25,079 bases of DNA from DATBIS01 sp036556805 (GCA_036556805.1 DATBIS010000060.1:1-25079), one strand, 5' to 3'; positions 8,023 through 15,337 are shown, counted from the first letter of the stretch. The notes: a model not told the origin generated them from the letters alone. Program-made: numbers and translations.

Positions 8023-9054
8023 CTATCGGCCGCGCCGGTACTCGTCGGCCACCGCGGCGAGCTTTGCGTGCATCCCGCCGTAGGCGTCGACGCGCGGCAG
8101 GTACCGCTTGGGAACCTTCGCGAGGAACGTGTAGTTCGGGTCGCACACGTTCGCGACGGGGCTCTCCGACACCTGCGTGAGGAACTGATACGCGTCGAGC
8201 CGTTCGAAGCTGTACTCCTCGACGAGCCAGCCCACCATCTCGGTGTGTGCGATGCGGAACGCGTCCTCGAGCGGCCGCGCCGAGCCGGTCGTGATCACGT
8301 AGTCGTCGTTCTCCAGCCGCGGCCACGGCGTCATACGTCCCTTGATGAGGTCGATCGCGATCACCGTGTCCATCGCGGCCTCGACGGCCACGCCGCACGT
8401 CTCGCCCTCGCCTTGCCGCGCGTGGCCGTCGCCGAGCGAGAACAGCGCGCCCGCGACGTTCACGCCGAGATAGCACGTCGCGCCCGCTCGCATCTCGGGC
8501 GTGTCCATGTTGCCTCCGTGCGCGTCCGGCACCAGCGACAGCCGCGACTCGAGGTTCGCCGGCGCCACGCCCACCGTGCCGTGCATGGGGTCGAGCGGCA
8601 GCGCCATCTCGTGGTCGCCGTTCCGCGCCCGATAGGTCACCGTGCGCCCGGCACGATCGACCTCGTAGATCCACACGACTTCCGACAGGGGCTCCTGCAG
8701 CGTCGCCGTCTGGTGCGTGCTCGAGAGCGCGCCGAACAGCGGCACCAGGCACGACGCGCCCCAGTCGCGCGACGGCTCGATCGAGACGAAGTGGATCGCG
8801 AGCGTGTCGCCCGGTTCCGCGCCCTCGACGAGGAACGGTCCCGTCTGCGGGTTCACGAAGGGGAACTCGATGACGCGCGAGATGAAGTCCTCCGGGCCGC
8901 GCACCTTGCCGCCGAACGCGTCCTCGCACCAGAGCTCGAGCACCGTCCCCGGCCGCACGGTGCGCACGGGCGGCACGCCGCCGAACGTCCACGCGAACTC
9001 GGACGGGTCGGGCCGGTAGCTCACGACCTCCAGCGACATCTCCGAAGACGACAT
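8023..9054 (-). CDS. Acetamidase/formamidase family amidase
   Basis: This is a 343-residue protein with the hallmark blocks of the FmdA/AmdA family: HGTVGVAP (158-165), GGNMDT (180-185) and GDGHARQGEGE (208-218), preceded by PGDTLAIHF and SRDWGASCLVPLFG. Members hydrolyse small amides such as formamide or acetamide to ammonia and the carboxylic acid, in the cytoplasm and usually with a metal. The actual substrate cannot be read from the sequence. The length is within the usual family range. The start at ATG 9054 is preceded by a CATAAT -10-like box 11 nt away and no Shine-Dalgarno, implying a leader of only a few nucleotides. A second ATG five codons in (MSLEV) is possible. The gene is divergent from the M19 dipeptidase, which may suggest a shared role in scavenging nitrogen from amides and peptides; that link is inference. 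Confidence 0.9.
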   Translation of the reverse strand: MSSSEMSLEVVSYRPDPSEFAWTFGGVPPVRTVRPGTVLELWCEDAFGGKVRGPEDFISRVIEFPFVNPQTGPFLVEGAEPGDTLAIHFVSIEPSRDWGASCLVPLFGALSSTHQTATLQEPLSEVVWIYEVDRAGRTVTYRARNGDHEMALPLDPMHGTVGVAPANLESRLSLVPDAHGGNMDTPEMRAGATCYLGVNVAGALFSLGDGHARQGEGETCGVAVEAAMDTVIAIDLIKGRMTPWPRLENDDYVITTGSARPLEDAFRIAHTEMVGWLVEEYSFERLDAYQFLTQVSESPVANVCDPNYTFLAKVPKRYLPRVDAYGGMHAKLAAVADEYRRGR

Positions 9055-9065
9055 ACGGCCGCACG

Positions 9066-9071
9066 ATTATG
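9066..9071 (-). promoter_or_regulatory. -10 box CATAAT of the acetamidase gene
   Basis: On the minus strand CATAAT differs from TATAAT at one base and ends 11 nt before ATG 9054. The predicted transcript would start about 4 nt before the start codon. No convincing -35 is seen. Confidence 0.45.
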
Positions 9072-9111
9072 GTCCCCCGGAACGGATCCTGCGCCGGCCC
9101 CGCCGAGGCCC

Positions 9112-9117
9112 TACGAT
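9112..9117 (+). promoter_or_regulatory. -10 box TACGAT, leaderless start of the M19 peptidase
   Basis: TACGAT ends 6 nt before the GTG at 9124, which would place the transcription start at or next to the start codon. No Shine-Dalgarno at proper spacing exists, and the nearby ATG at 9116 is out of frame, so leaderless initiation is the simplest reading. Confidence 0.55.
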
Positions 9118-9123
9118 GCGCGC

Positions 9124-10290
9124 GTGCGGGACCGCATCCTGGAGCTGCTGCGCTCGGCGCCGTTGATCGACGGCCACAACGACCTGCTGTGGGCCCTCCG
9201 CGAGGCGCGGGAGAAGGACGGCTCGGAGCCCGACGTGGCCGGCGCATGCGCGGGACTCATGACCGACCTGCCGCGCCTCGCCGCCGGCGGGCTCGGCGGC
9301 CAGTTCTGGTCCGTGTACGTGCCGTCCGAGACCGGCGAGGAGCTCGCCGTCACGAGGACGCTCGAGCAGATCGACGCCCTCTTCGAGCTCGTGCGCGCGC
9401 ATCCCGATCGGCTCGAGCTCGCGCGAACGGCCGACGACGTGGAGCGGATCGCCGCGAACGGCAAGGTCGCCTCGATGATCGGTGTCGAGGGCGGTCATTC
9501 GATCGGCAGCTCGCTCGGGACGCTTCGGATCCTCGCGAGGCTGGGTGCCGGCTACCTCACGCTCACCCACAACGACGACACGCCGTGGGCGGACTCGGCG
9601 ACCGGCGAGCATCCGCACGGCGGCCTCACCGCGTTCGGCGAAGAGGTCGTGCGCGAGCTCAACCGGCTCGGCGTGCTCGTGGACCTGAGCCACGTCTCCG
9701 ACGACACGATGCGCCAGGCGATCGACGTGAGCGAGGCACCGCCGTTCTTCTCGCACTCGTCGGCGCGCGCGATCTGCGACGTGACGCGGAACGTGCCCGA
9801 CGACGTGGTCGACCTCGTCGGCCGAACCGGCGGCGTCATGCTCGTGACGTTCGTGCCGTCGTTCGTCGCTCCCGAGGGCGCGGAGGCGAATCGCGCCGCG
9901 CTCGCGGAGATGCGGCGTCTCCGCGACGAGCTCGCGGACGATCCCGAGGCTCTGCGGGCGGCGATCGAGGCGTGGTGGGCGCAGCCGGAGGGCGTGACCG
10001 CGACCGTCGCGCAGGTCGCCGACCATATCGACCACGTGCGGGAGGTCGCCGGCATCGACCACGTGGGCGTCGGCGGCGACTACGACGGCGTCACGACGGC
10101 GCCCGAAGGCCTCGAGGATGTCTCGACGTACCCGGCCTTGTTCGAGGAGCTCGCGGGACGCGGCTACGGCGACGAGGATCTCCGGAAGGTTGCCGGCCGC
10201 AACGTCCTGCGCGTGATGCGCGAGACCGAGCGCGTGTCGGAGCGCCTGCAGCGCGAGCGGCCGCCCTCGCGCGCGACGCTCGAGCGCTAG
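9124..10290 (+). CDS. Peptidase M19 family dipeptidase (membrane dipeptidase type)
   Basis: This is a 388-residue zinc dipeptidase of the renal/membrane dipeptidase family. The expected ligands of the binuclear metal site are all present: His18 and Asp20 in LIDGHND, Glu122 in IGVEGGHS, His190 in VDLSHVS and His211 in FFSHSSAR; Asp319 in VGVGGDYDG is the expected catalytic/substrate residue. The family cleaves dipeptides, including some with D-residues at the C-terminal side. There is no signal peptide, so it is predicted to be cytoplasmic. The frame is open far upstream, but that part is antisense to the acetamidase gene. The first credible start is GTG 9124, directly upstream of the conserved RDRILELLRSAPLIDGHND. 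The stop at 10290 abuts the stop of the convergent arfB gene with no intervening base. Confidence 0.93.
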   Translation: MRDRILELLRSAPLIDGHNDLLWALREAREKDGSEPDVAGACAGLMTDLPRLAAGGLGGQFWSVYVPSETGEELAVTRTLEQIDALFELVRAHPDRLELARTADDVERIAANGKVASMIGVEGGHSIGSSLGTLRILARLGAGYLTLTHNDDTPWADSATGEHPHGGLTAFGEEVVRELNRLGVLVDLSHVSDDTMRQAIDVSEAPPFFSHSSARAICDVTRNVPDDVVDLVGRTGGVMLVTFVPSFVAPEGAEANRAALAEMRRLRDELADDPEALRAAIEAWWAQPEGVTATVAQVADHIDHVREVAGIDHVGVGGDYDGVTTAPEGLEDVSTYPALFEELAGRGYGDEDLRKVAGRNVLRVMRETERVSERLQRERPPSRATLER

Positions 10291-10719
10291 TTAGTCCTCG
10301 TCGTCGGCGCGGCGAAGCTGTTTCGTGCGGGCGCGCCGCCTCTTGTCCGCGAGTCGGCGCTCGACCGCGGCCTTCGTGGGTCGGGTCGGTCTCCTCGGCG
10401 GCGGCGGGGGCGCGATCGCGTCGCGGAGGATCCCGGCGAGGCGCTCGCGCGCGGCCTCGCGGTTCCGCAGCTGCGACCGCTCCTGCGAGGCCGTCACGGT
10501 GAGCACGCCGTCCACGAGCCGGCGCGACAGCCGCTCCAGTGCCCGTGCCCGCTGCCGGGGTCCGAGCGCGGTGGTGTTCGCGACGTCGAGGCTCAGCTCC
10601 ACGCGCGAGTCAGCGGTGTTCACCGACTGCCCGCCCGGCCCGGAGGCATGGCTGAACCGCCACCTGAGCTCGCGCTCGGGGATCAGTACGGAACGCGTCA
10701 CGCGAAGGGGACCCAACAC
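10291..10719 (-). CDS. arfB: Alternative ribosome-rescue factor ArfB (peptidyl-tRNA hydrolase, GGQ)
   Basis: This is a 142-residue protein with the release-factor-like catalytic loop SGPGGQSVN (GGQ at residues 29-31), preceded by the typical TRSVLIPERELRWRFSHA. The Lys/Arg-rich C-terminal tail after about residue 105 (KAAVERRLADKRRRARTKQL) is the region that in ArfB/YaeJ enters the empty mRNA channel. The protein hydrolyses peptidyl-tRNA on ribosomes stalled without a stop codon. The chosen start is GTG 10719. A CATACT -10-like box ends 6 nt upstream of it and there is no Shine-Dalgarno, so the mRNA is probably leaderless. A Pro-rich linker (PPPPPRRPTRPT) joins the domain and tail. Confidence 0.93.
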   Translation of the reverse strand: MLGPLRVTRSVLIPERELRWRFSHASGPGGQSVNTADSRVELSLDVANTTALGPRQRARALERLSRRLVDGVLTVTASQERSQLRNREAARERLAGILRDAIAPPPPPRRPTRPTKAAVERRLADKRRRARTKQLRRADDED

Positions 10720-10725
10720 GTCACG

Positions 10726-10731
10726 AGTATG
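10726..10731 (-). promoter_or_regulatory. -10-like box CATACT directly before arfB
   Basis: On the minus strand CATACT (conserved A2 and T6 of the -10 consensus) is followed by 6 nt and then the GTG start at 10719. This matches the leaderless arrangement at 9112, 11917, 14277 and 19076. Confidence 0.4.
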
Positions 10732-10753
10732 CGCGCCGGGAGCGAGTGGGTTC

Positions 10754-10788
10754 GGGCCCCGGCGGGCGCTGCGCGCCCGCCGGGGCCC
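10754..10788 (-). terminator. Perfect 16-bp GC hairpin downstream of the SMP-30-like gene
   Basis: The arms 10754-10769 and 10773-10788 are perfectly complementary over 16 bp, with a 3-nt loop TGC. All stem bases are G or C. It lies between the stop of the SMP-30-like gene (10807) and the start of arfB on the same strand, so it most likely ends transcription of the former. A second weaker stem (10794-10800 with 10808-10814) spans the stop codon itself. Confidence 0.65.
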
Positions 10789-10806
10789 GCCGGCCCTGAG
10801 AGGGGG

Positions 10807-11805
10807 TCAGGGCAGCGGCTGACCCGGCGCCGCCACGTTCAGCCGCAGGAGCGCCGGCCCGAAGCCGCTCGGGAGGCCGAACAGCTCGCCGATCGAGAAG
10901 TTCACGACGTAGAGGTTCCGGCGGTCGCCGCGCGTGTTGCCGAACGCCGGGCTCGACGGGAAGTCGAGCGGATCGCCGGACGCAAGCTCGGTCTGGCTTC
11001 CGTCCTGCGCCACGCGCACGATCGCGTTCTGCGTGTTCATCGCGACGTACGCGTTGCCGAACACGTCTTGCTGCACGCCGTCGGGGTTGAAGCCCTCGTC
11101 GAAGTTTGCCCGGACGTCGAGGGCGCCGGGGCTCCCGTCGTCGAGCACCGCCACCGAGAGCAACGTGCGGCGCTCGGTGTTCGTGATCGTCAGGACGTCG
11201 TGGCGGAACGCGATGCCGTTCGCGCCGATGAACAGGCCGAGGCTGCCGTCGCCGGTGAGGAGCTCATCCTGCAGCCAGACCTCGGCCTCGCCGCCCGGCG
11301 GGATGCGCCAGATCGCGCCCTGGAGCGAGTCGGTGACGTACAGCGTGCCCCGACGGCCGAACGCGAGCCCGTTCGGCAGCTGGATCGCCTCGGAGCCGGG
11401 CAGATGGGTCGCGTCGCCCGTCGACGCGTCGAACTGCCAGACACCATTGACGGAAGGATCGGCGGCCTGGACGGCGCCGTAGACGTCGCCGCGCGCGTCG
11501 GTGGCGAGGCCGAGCAGGCCGAAGTCCGTGCCGGGCACGATGCCCGAGATCGTGCCGAAGACCTCCGGCGTGGTCGAGCCGGCCGGGAACTTCCAGAGCT
11601 CGCCGAGCGCGCTCATGCTCACGAACGTATTGCCCTGCGAGTCGATCGCGAGGCCCTCGGGGTTCTGCCCCGCGGCCTCGTCGAACGTCGCGACGACCTC
11701 GACCCCCGCGGCGCGAGCCGGGACCGCGCTCAGCAGGAGGAGCAGCGGCAGCGCCAGCGCGACGACGCGCGATCGCCGAACGCGAAGAGACATAGATACG
11801 GGCAT
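10807..11805 (-). CDS. Secreted SMP-30/NHL-like beta-propeller protein
   Basis: This is a 332-residue protein from ATG 11805, with AAAGGAG about 8 nt upstream; a second ATG lies four codons in. The signal peptide is clear: MPVSMSLRVRRSRVVALALP followed by LLLLLSAVPARAAG, with ARA-A as the probable cleavage site. The mature part repeats the blade pattern of SMP-30/gluconolactonase and NHL propellers: NPEGLAIDSQGNTFVSM, GLATDARGDVYGAV, PNGLAFGRRGTLYVTDSL, ANGIAF and NPDGVQQDVFGNAYVAM. Family members include lactonases, but many are exported propellers with no known substrate. The Glu/Asn/Asp metal ligands of gluconolactonase cannot be confidently assigned here. It is divergent from the F420-type oxidoreductase gene. 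Confidence 0.82.
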   Translation of the reverse strand: MPVSMSLRVRRSRVVALALPLLLLLSAVPARAAGVEVVATFDEAAGQNPEGLAIDSQGNTFVSMSALGELWKFPAGSTTPEVFGTISGIVPGTDFGLLGLATDARGDVYGAVQAADPSVNGVWQFDASTGDATHLPGSEAIQLPNGLAFGRRGTLYVTDSLQGAIWRIPPGGEAEVWLQDELLTGDGSLGLFIGANGIAFRHDVLTITNTERRTLLSVAVLDDGSPGALDVRANFDEGFNPDGVQQDVFGNAYVAMNTQNAIVRVAQDGSQTELASGDPLDFPSSPAFGNTRGDRRNLYVVNFSIGELFGLPSGFGPALLRLNVAAPGQPLP

Positions 11806-11846
11806 GGGGGTCGCTCCTTTCGGACGAGGGAGCCGTTGGTCCCTCC

Positions 11847-11875
11847 AACCTAGAAGCGACCGTCGATTGCGGCAA
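11847..11875 (-). promoter_or_regulatory. Promoter of the SMP-30-like gene
   Basis: On the minus strand a -35 TTGCCG (11870-11875) is separated by exactly 17 nt from a -10 TAGGTT (11847-11852). The predicted leader is about 35 nt and carries the AAAGGAG ribosome binding site. A 6-bp stem-loop (11826-11831 with 11840-11845) sits near the predicted 5' end. Confidence 0.5.
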
Positions 11876-11916
11876 CCGACCAGGTCGCCCCGCACGACCC
11901 GGATCGTCTTGGGCGG

Positions 11917-11922
11917 TATCGT
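11917..11922 (+). promoter_or_regulatory. -10 box TATCGT, leaderless start of the oxidoreductase gene
   Basis: TATCGT ends 6 nt before ATG 11929, and no Shine-Dalgarno is present. This predicts a leaderless transcript. Confidence 0.5.
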
Positions 11923-11928
11923 CGAGAC

Positions 11929-12369
11929 ATGGCACCGAACGACGAAGAGGTCTTCGACAGCCCCACGAGATGGGTTCGCAACCACATTCGCGGCTACGTG
12001 GAGTCGGGCGGAACGAAGGGCCATCGGTGGCACGGCACCCACACGTTGCTGCTCACCACACGCGGACGGAAGACCGGGAAGCTGCGGCGGACGGCGCTGA
12101 TCTACGGCCGGGACGGCGACCGTTACCTGCTCGTCGCCTCGCAGGGCGGCGCCAGGCGGCACCCGAGCTGGTACCTCAACCTCGTCGCGAACCCCGAGGT
12201 GCACATCCAGGTCGGCCCCGACGAGATCGACGCGCGCGCCCGCACGGCGACGCCGGACGAGAAGAAGCGCCTCTGGCCGATGATGGCGAAGATCTGGCCC
12301 GACTACGACACGTACCAGGCCAAGACGACGCGAGACATCCCCGTCGTGATCCTCGATCCGGCCGGGTAG
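11929..12369 (+). CDS. Nitroreductase/quinone reductase family protein, deazaflavin (F420)-dependent type
   Basis: This is a 146-residue protein with the signature blocks of the Ddn-like split-beta-barrel family: LLLTTRGRKTGKLRRTALIY, a DGDRYLLVASQGG strand-turn, HPSWYLNLVANPEVHIQVG and the C-terminal KIWPDYDTYQAKTTRDIPVVIL. Characterised relatives in mycobacteria (Ddn and homologues) use reduced coenzyme F420 to reduce quinones or nitro-compounds. The cofactor here is inferred from family membership and actinobacterial context. The basic RGRKTGKLRR segment is the expected phosphate/cofactor-binding region. The protein is cytoplasmic or membrane-associated, with no signal peptide. It could share a transcript with the small exported protein 71 nt downstream. 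Confidence 0.9.
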   Translation: MAPNDEEVFDSPTRWVRNHIRGYVESGGTKGHRWHGTHTLLLTTRGRKTGKLRRTALIYGRDGDRYLLVASQGGARRHPSWYLNLVANPEVHIQVGPDEIDARARTATPDEKKRLWPMMAKIWPDYDTYQAKTTRDIPVVILDPAG

Positions 12370-12440
12370 GGGGAACGTCCGAGCGCGCCACGAGCGTCCA
12401 ACGTCCATTCGCTTCCCCGCCCGAACGAAAGGACCCGCCC

Positions 12441-12941
12441 GTGCGCACGTCCCTCAAGGCGACGATCGCCGTCCTCGTCTCCCTCGGCGTCCTGCTTGCC
12501 GTCGTCGCGGCGGGCGCCCGAACCCCCAAGGCCTCGGGCCACCTCCCGTGCGGTGTCGAGACCGTCGTGGGTTCCGGTCCCGATGTCACGGTCGCGGTCA
12601 CGGCGTGTCCGAACGACGTGCCGCCGGCTCCGGCCCAGCCTCAGGTGGTCGTGCCCCGCCCAGGGATGGACAACGTCCGAGCTCGCCCGTTCGACACCGC
12701 CTCGGTCGGCAAGGACGACCGCACGGTGACGATCGACTTCGTGTCGGGCATCGAGCCGTGCTACGTCCTCGACCACGTGAACGTGCGCTACGGCGTGAAG
12801 GCCGTCACGATCACGCTCTTCGAGGGCAACGACGCGTCCGCGGGCGACGTCGCATGCATCGACATCGGCGTGTTCAAGCGGACCGTGATCACGCTCGACG
12901 AACCGCTCGGCGATCGCTCGATCGTGGACGGCGGCTTGTAG
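12441..12941 (+). CDS. Small exported protein of unknown function
   Basis: This is a 166-residue protein starting at GTG 12441, with AAAGGA 7 nt upstream. The frame is open further upstream, but that part overlaps the oxidoreductase gene in another frame. The N-terminus VRTSLKATIAVLVSLGVLLA continues as a hydrophobic signal peptide or anchor. A Pro/Val-rich linker follows, then a compact C-terminal domain containing VTIDFVSGIEPCYVLDHVNV, VTITLFEGND, ACIDIGVFKRTVI and LDEPLGDRSIVDGG. It reads as a conserved all-beta domain seen in exported actinobacterial proteins without assigned function. Cysteines in HLPCGV, TACPND, EPCYV and VACID may form disulfides. It is convergent with the DUF4234 gene (13-nt gap). 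I do not recognise a function. Confidence 0.75.
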   Translation: MRTSLKATIAVLVSLGVLLAVVAAGARTPKASGHLPCGVETVVGSGPDVTVAVTACPNDVPPAPAQPQVVVPRPGMDNVRARPFDTASVGKDDRTVTIDFVSGIEPCYVLDHVNVRYGVKAVTITLFEGNDASAGDVACIDIGVFKRTVITLDEPLGDRSIVDGGL

Positions 12942-12954
12942 GCGGCTGGCGAGC

Positions 12955-13410
12955 TCAGCTCATCGCCGGAGGCGGCGGCACCGGCGGCATCGCCGGCGGC
13001 GTCGTCCCGGGTGCGGGCGGCGGCATCGCAGCCGCGCGATCCCAGATCGAGTTCAGGTGCGCCTGGACGTAGATCCCGTTCGCGAGCGAGAAGACCAGCA
13101 TGATCACGATGACGAGCGCCGGCTCGATCCGTTGCGTGACGCCGGCGCGCTCCTCGGCATCCTGCACGTGCTTCGCCGTGTTCCACATCGCGATGAACGG
13201 CGGCACGATGATGAGCCAACCGAAGATCATCGCCATCAGCGAGCGGGTGGGGCTGATCGTGTCGTCGTGCTTGTACCGCCGGAGCTCGTCGTTGATCTTG
13301 TAGTACCAGACGAAGAAGTAGATCCCGAGGGTGATGACCGTCAGGCCCAGCACCCCCAGCGGGCTTCGCTTGAGGTACTGCTGACCCTCGATCGTGATCG
13401 TCTCTGCCAT
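12955..13410 (-). CDS. DUF4234-type membrane protein with proline-rich C-terminal tail
   Basis: This is a 151-residue protein starting at ATG 13410, with a purine-rich AGAGGGGA upstream. Residues 14-36 (RSPLGVLGLTVITLGIYFFVW) followed by YYKINDELRRY form the characteristic start of DUF4234 proteins: a short transmembrane helix ending in a G-I-Y-x-x-x-W-type motif and a polar segment. Two further hydrophobic stretches follow (SLMAMIFGWLIIVPPFIAMW and PALVIVIMLVFSLANGIYV), giving three or four predicted membrane segments. The last ~25 residues are Pro/Ala/Met-rich (PPPAPGTTPPAMPPVPPPP), low complexity and probably disordered. The family has no known function. It lies downstream of the small lipoprotein gene on the same strand with an 87-nt gap. 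Confidence 0.82.
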   Translation of the reverse strand: MAETITIEGQQYLKRSPLGVLGLTVITLGIYFFVWYYKINDELRRYKHDDTISPTRSLMAMIFGWLIIVPPFIAMWNTAKHVQDAEERAGVTQRIEPALVIVIMLVFSLANGIYVQAHLNSIWDRAAAMPPPAPGTTPPAMPPVPPPPAMS

Positions 13411-13497
13411 GTCTTCCCCTCTCCGCCGGTCGCCGCAGTCTAGCCCGGCGTAGGGCCGAGTCTGTCATTCGGTCTTCGGCCGTGCTTGCGCTCCGAT

Positions 13498-14154
13498 CTA
13501 GGGCGGAACCAAGGTCACGGATCGGGCCACGGCCTCGTTGAGCGCCTGGGTCTCGTGGCGAGGGCCGTTCACGTGGAATCCGAGGGCGTAGGTGTGCCCT
13601 CCGACGGTCCACACGAGAACGATGTGGCCCGAGAAGATGCTTCCTTCGTTCGTGGCCGGATCTGCGTAGACCTCGTGCATCTTCCATGCGCCCGCATGAA
13701 CGATCCCGAGACGAACCACGCTCGCTCCCGGGTACCAGCCGGGGCCGTTGACCATCCTCGAGAGTGAGCGGACCGGTTCGGGCGAGGCTTGCAGGACGAG
13801 ATGGTTCTCATCGGTCTGCATCGAACCGACCACCCAGCCCCGCCAAGACGGCGCGCAGCCGCCGACTCCACCTGCACCGATGAGGCCGATCCGGCACGAC
13901 GTCACCTTCGGTGGAGGCGTGCCTCCCGCCAGGATCTCCGACGGGCACGGAACGGGATAGCCCACATGCTGCGCCGTCTCGCGACACGCCTGGAGGAACG
14001 ATGCAGGCGCCGCCGCGAGGACCGATCGCCCTTCGCGACTGGGGGTCGGCACGGTTTGCGTTGATGTCGGGACGAGCGACGACATCGAGGGGGCCGGGGT
14101 CCGGCTACACGCTGCGGCGAGAGCGACGGCTAGGCACCATCGGAACGAGCGCAT
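13498..14154 (-). CDS. Small probable lipoprotein of unknown function
   Basis: From ATG 14154 the product has 218 residues; the frame remains open to 14196, but the signal sequence begins at this ATG. The N-terminus MRSFRWCLAVALAAACSRTP is a lipoprotein signal peptide with Cys16 as the likely lipidation site, followed by a Ser/Thr/Pro linker. The rest includes CRIGLIGAGGVGGCAPSW, a run of beta-rich segments (HLVLQASPEPVRSLSRMVNG, GHIVLVWTVGGHTYALGFHV) and a C-terminal helix (EAVARSVTLVPP). I recognise no family. Its base composition is slightly less GC-rich than its neighbours. A TACCGT -10-like box lies 10 nt upstream of the start with no Shine-Dalgarno. It is divergent from the methyltransferase gene over 135 nt. 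Confidence 0.7.
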   Translation of the reverse strand: MRSFRWCLAVALAAACSRTPAPSMSSLVPTSTQTVPTPSREGRSVLAAAPASFLQACRETAQHVGYPVPCPSEILAGGTPPPKVTSCRIGLIGAGGVGGCAPSWRGWVVGSMQTDENHLVLQASPEPVRSLSRMVNGPGWYPGASVVRLGIVHAGAWKMHEVYADPATNEGSIFSGHIVLVWTVGGHTYALGFHVNGPRHETQALNEAVARSVTLVPP

Positions 14155-14164
14155 GTCGGAGACC

Positions 14165-14170
14165 ACGGTA
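14165..14170 (-). promoter_or_regulatory. -10-like box TACCGT before the lipoprotein gene
   Basis: On the minus strand TACCGT is followed by 10 nt and then ATG 14154. The leader would be only a few nucleotides long. Confidence 0.35.
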
Positions 14171-14276
14171 CCGCCTCGTCGATGCCCACCCAGCACCGGC
14201 TCTCTTCAACGCTGTCGACAGGACCGAAGACGAATGGCCGGCTGAGAGCGGCGAACGGTCGCATCACTCGATCTCG

Positions 14277-14282
14277 TACGAT
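14277..14282 (+). promoter_or_regulatory. -10 box TACGAT, leaderless start of the methyltransferase
   Basis: TACGAT ends 7 nt before GTG 14290, the same hexamer and almost the same spacing as for the M19 gene at 9112. There is no Shine-Dalgarno. Confidence 0.5.
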
Positions 14283-14289
14283 TCGCGCT

Positions 14290-15306
14290 GTGGACTCTGA
14301 AGCCGCCGATCGCGCGTTCACCCTGATCGACGGGTTCCGCGCAACGCAGGGCGTGCGCGTGGTCTCGGAGCTGAAGATCCCGGACCTCGTGGCCGACGGG
14401 CCCAAGAGCCCCGCGGAGCTCGCGGAGGCCACCGGCGTGCTTGAGGACCCGCTCCGCCGCGTGCTCCAGGCGCTCGTGTCGGTCGGTGTGTTCGAGGAGA
14501 CCGGAGACGGCCGGTTCGGCGCGACGGCGATCTCGGAGTGCTTCACCGACAAGGCCGGCACCCTCCGGGCATGGGCGGTGATGCTTCCGCGCGAGGGCTA
14601 CGCATCGTTCGCCGAGCTGATGTACACCTTGCAAACGGGCAAGCCCGCGTACGACAAGGTCTTCGGCGAGCCGCGGTTCGAGAGCCTGTCGAAAGATCCG
14701 GAGAGCGCCGCGCGGTTCAACATCGCGATGCAGCGGTGGACGGAGCAGATCGCAAGCGACGTCGTGGACGCGTACGACTTCTCGTCGGTCGAGAGCCTGA
14801 TCGACGTGGGGGGAGGGACCGGGACGCTCGCGGCGGCGATCCTCGCGGCGAACCCCCATCTCCGCGGCGCCGTGTTCGACCTTCCCGCCGGGCTGACGGA
14901 CACCGAAGGCTATCTCCGGTCCGCGGGCGTGAGCGATCGGTGCGAGGTCGTCCAGGGAAGCTTCTTCGAGTCGGTGCCATCCGGATTCGACCTCTACGTC
15001 TTGAAGAGCATCATCCACGACTGGAGCGACGAGCAGTCCGTGGCGATCCTCTCGACGTGCCGAGCGGCGATGGACGAGGGCGCGAGGCTCGTGCTGGTCG
15101 AGCGACTCATGCCTACACGCGCGGCCGAGACCGCGCGCGACCGGCGCGCGACGTTCATCGACCTGCACATGATGGTGATGCTCGGCGGCCGGGAGCGGAA
15201 CACCGAGCAGTTCTCGGCCCTGTTCGACGCGAGCGGGCTGAGGCTGGGCCGCGTCGTCGAGGCCGGCGACATGTACGTGATCGAAGCCGAACCGGTCGTC
15301 GGGTAG
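14290..15306 (+). CDS. SAM-dependent O-methyltransferase (methyltransferase family 2)
   Basis: This is a 338-residue protein from GTG 14290, chosen because the family's N-terminal dimerisation/winged-helix domain starts just after it (AFTLIDGFRATQGVRVVSEL, then SPAELAEATGVLEDPLRRVL). The C-terminal Rossmann domain has the SAM-binding motif I LIDVGGGTGTLAAAI (D172, G174-G178), the acidic AVFDLPAGL at the end of beta-2, and LKSIIHDWSDEQSVAIL. His243 of the latter is at the position of the catalytic base in this class. ERLMP and MMVMLGGRERNTEQF complete the pattern. Enzymes of this group methylate hydroxyl groups of small aromatic or polyketide-like molecules. No biosynthetic genes lie nearby, so the substrate is unknown. 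It is followed by the cyclase-AAA gene after 58 nt, with a possible promoter between. Confidence 0.92.
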   Translation: MDSEAADRAFTLIDGFRATQGVRVVSELKIPDLVADGPKSPAELAEATGVLEDPLRRVLQALVSVGVFEETGDGRFGATAISECFTDKAGTLRAWAVMLPREGYASFAELMYTLQTGKPAYDKVFGEPRFESLSKDPESAARFNIAMQRWTEQIASDVVDAYDFSSVESLIDVGGGTGTLAAAILAANPHLRGAVFDLPAGLTDTEGYLRSAGVSDRCEVVQGSFFESVPSGFDLYVLKSIIHDWSDEQSVAILSTCRAAMDEGARLVLVERLMPTRAAETARDRRATFIDLHMMVMLGGRERNTEQFSALFDASGLRLGRVVEAGDMYVIEAEPVVG

Positions 15307-15334
15307 GCCGGCCCTAGGCGCGCGAGCCCGGCCT
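15305..15334 (+). terminator. Weak stem-loop after the methyltransferase
   Basis: A 7-bp stem (AGGCCGG at 15305-15311 with CCGGCCT at 15328-15334) encloses a 16-nt loop. It overlaps the stop codon and lies just before the putative promoter of the next gene. It could separate the two transcription units, but the loop is long. Confidence 0.3.
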
Positions 15335-15337
15335 GAG

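Noticed and set aside
9116..9118. ATG just before the M19 peptidase
   Set aside because: It is out of frame with the peptidase and overlaps the TACGAT box; GTG 9124 is the first in-frame start with homology.
8068..9123. Upstream in-frame extension of the M19 peptidase
   Set aside because: It is fully antisense to the acetamidase gene, which has clear family motifs. The peptidase homology begins right after GTG 9124.
10291..10719. ArfB gene as a true release factor (prfA/prfB)
   Set aside because: It is too short (142 residues), lacks the stop-codon recognition domains, and has the basic tail typical of ArfB.
11806..12408. N-terminal extension of the SMP-30-like protein frame
   Set aside because: It overlaps the promoter and the F420-type oxidoreductase gene. 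The signal peptide and ribosome binding site place the start at 11805.
14290..15306. Natural-product gene cluster suggested by an O-methyltransferase
   Set aside because: No synthase, cyclase of the terpene type, oxygenase or transporter is nearby. The methyltransferase stands alone among signalling genes.
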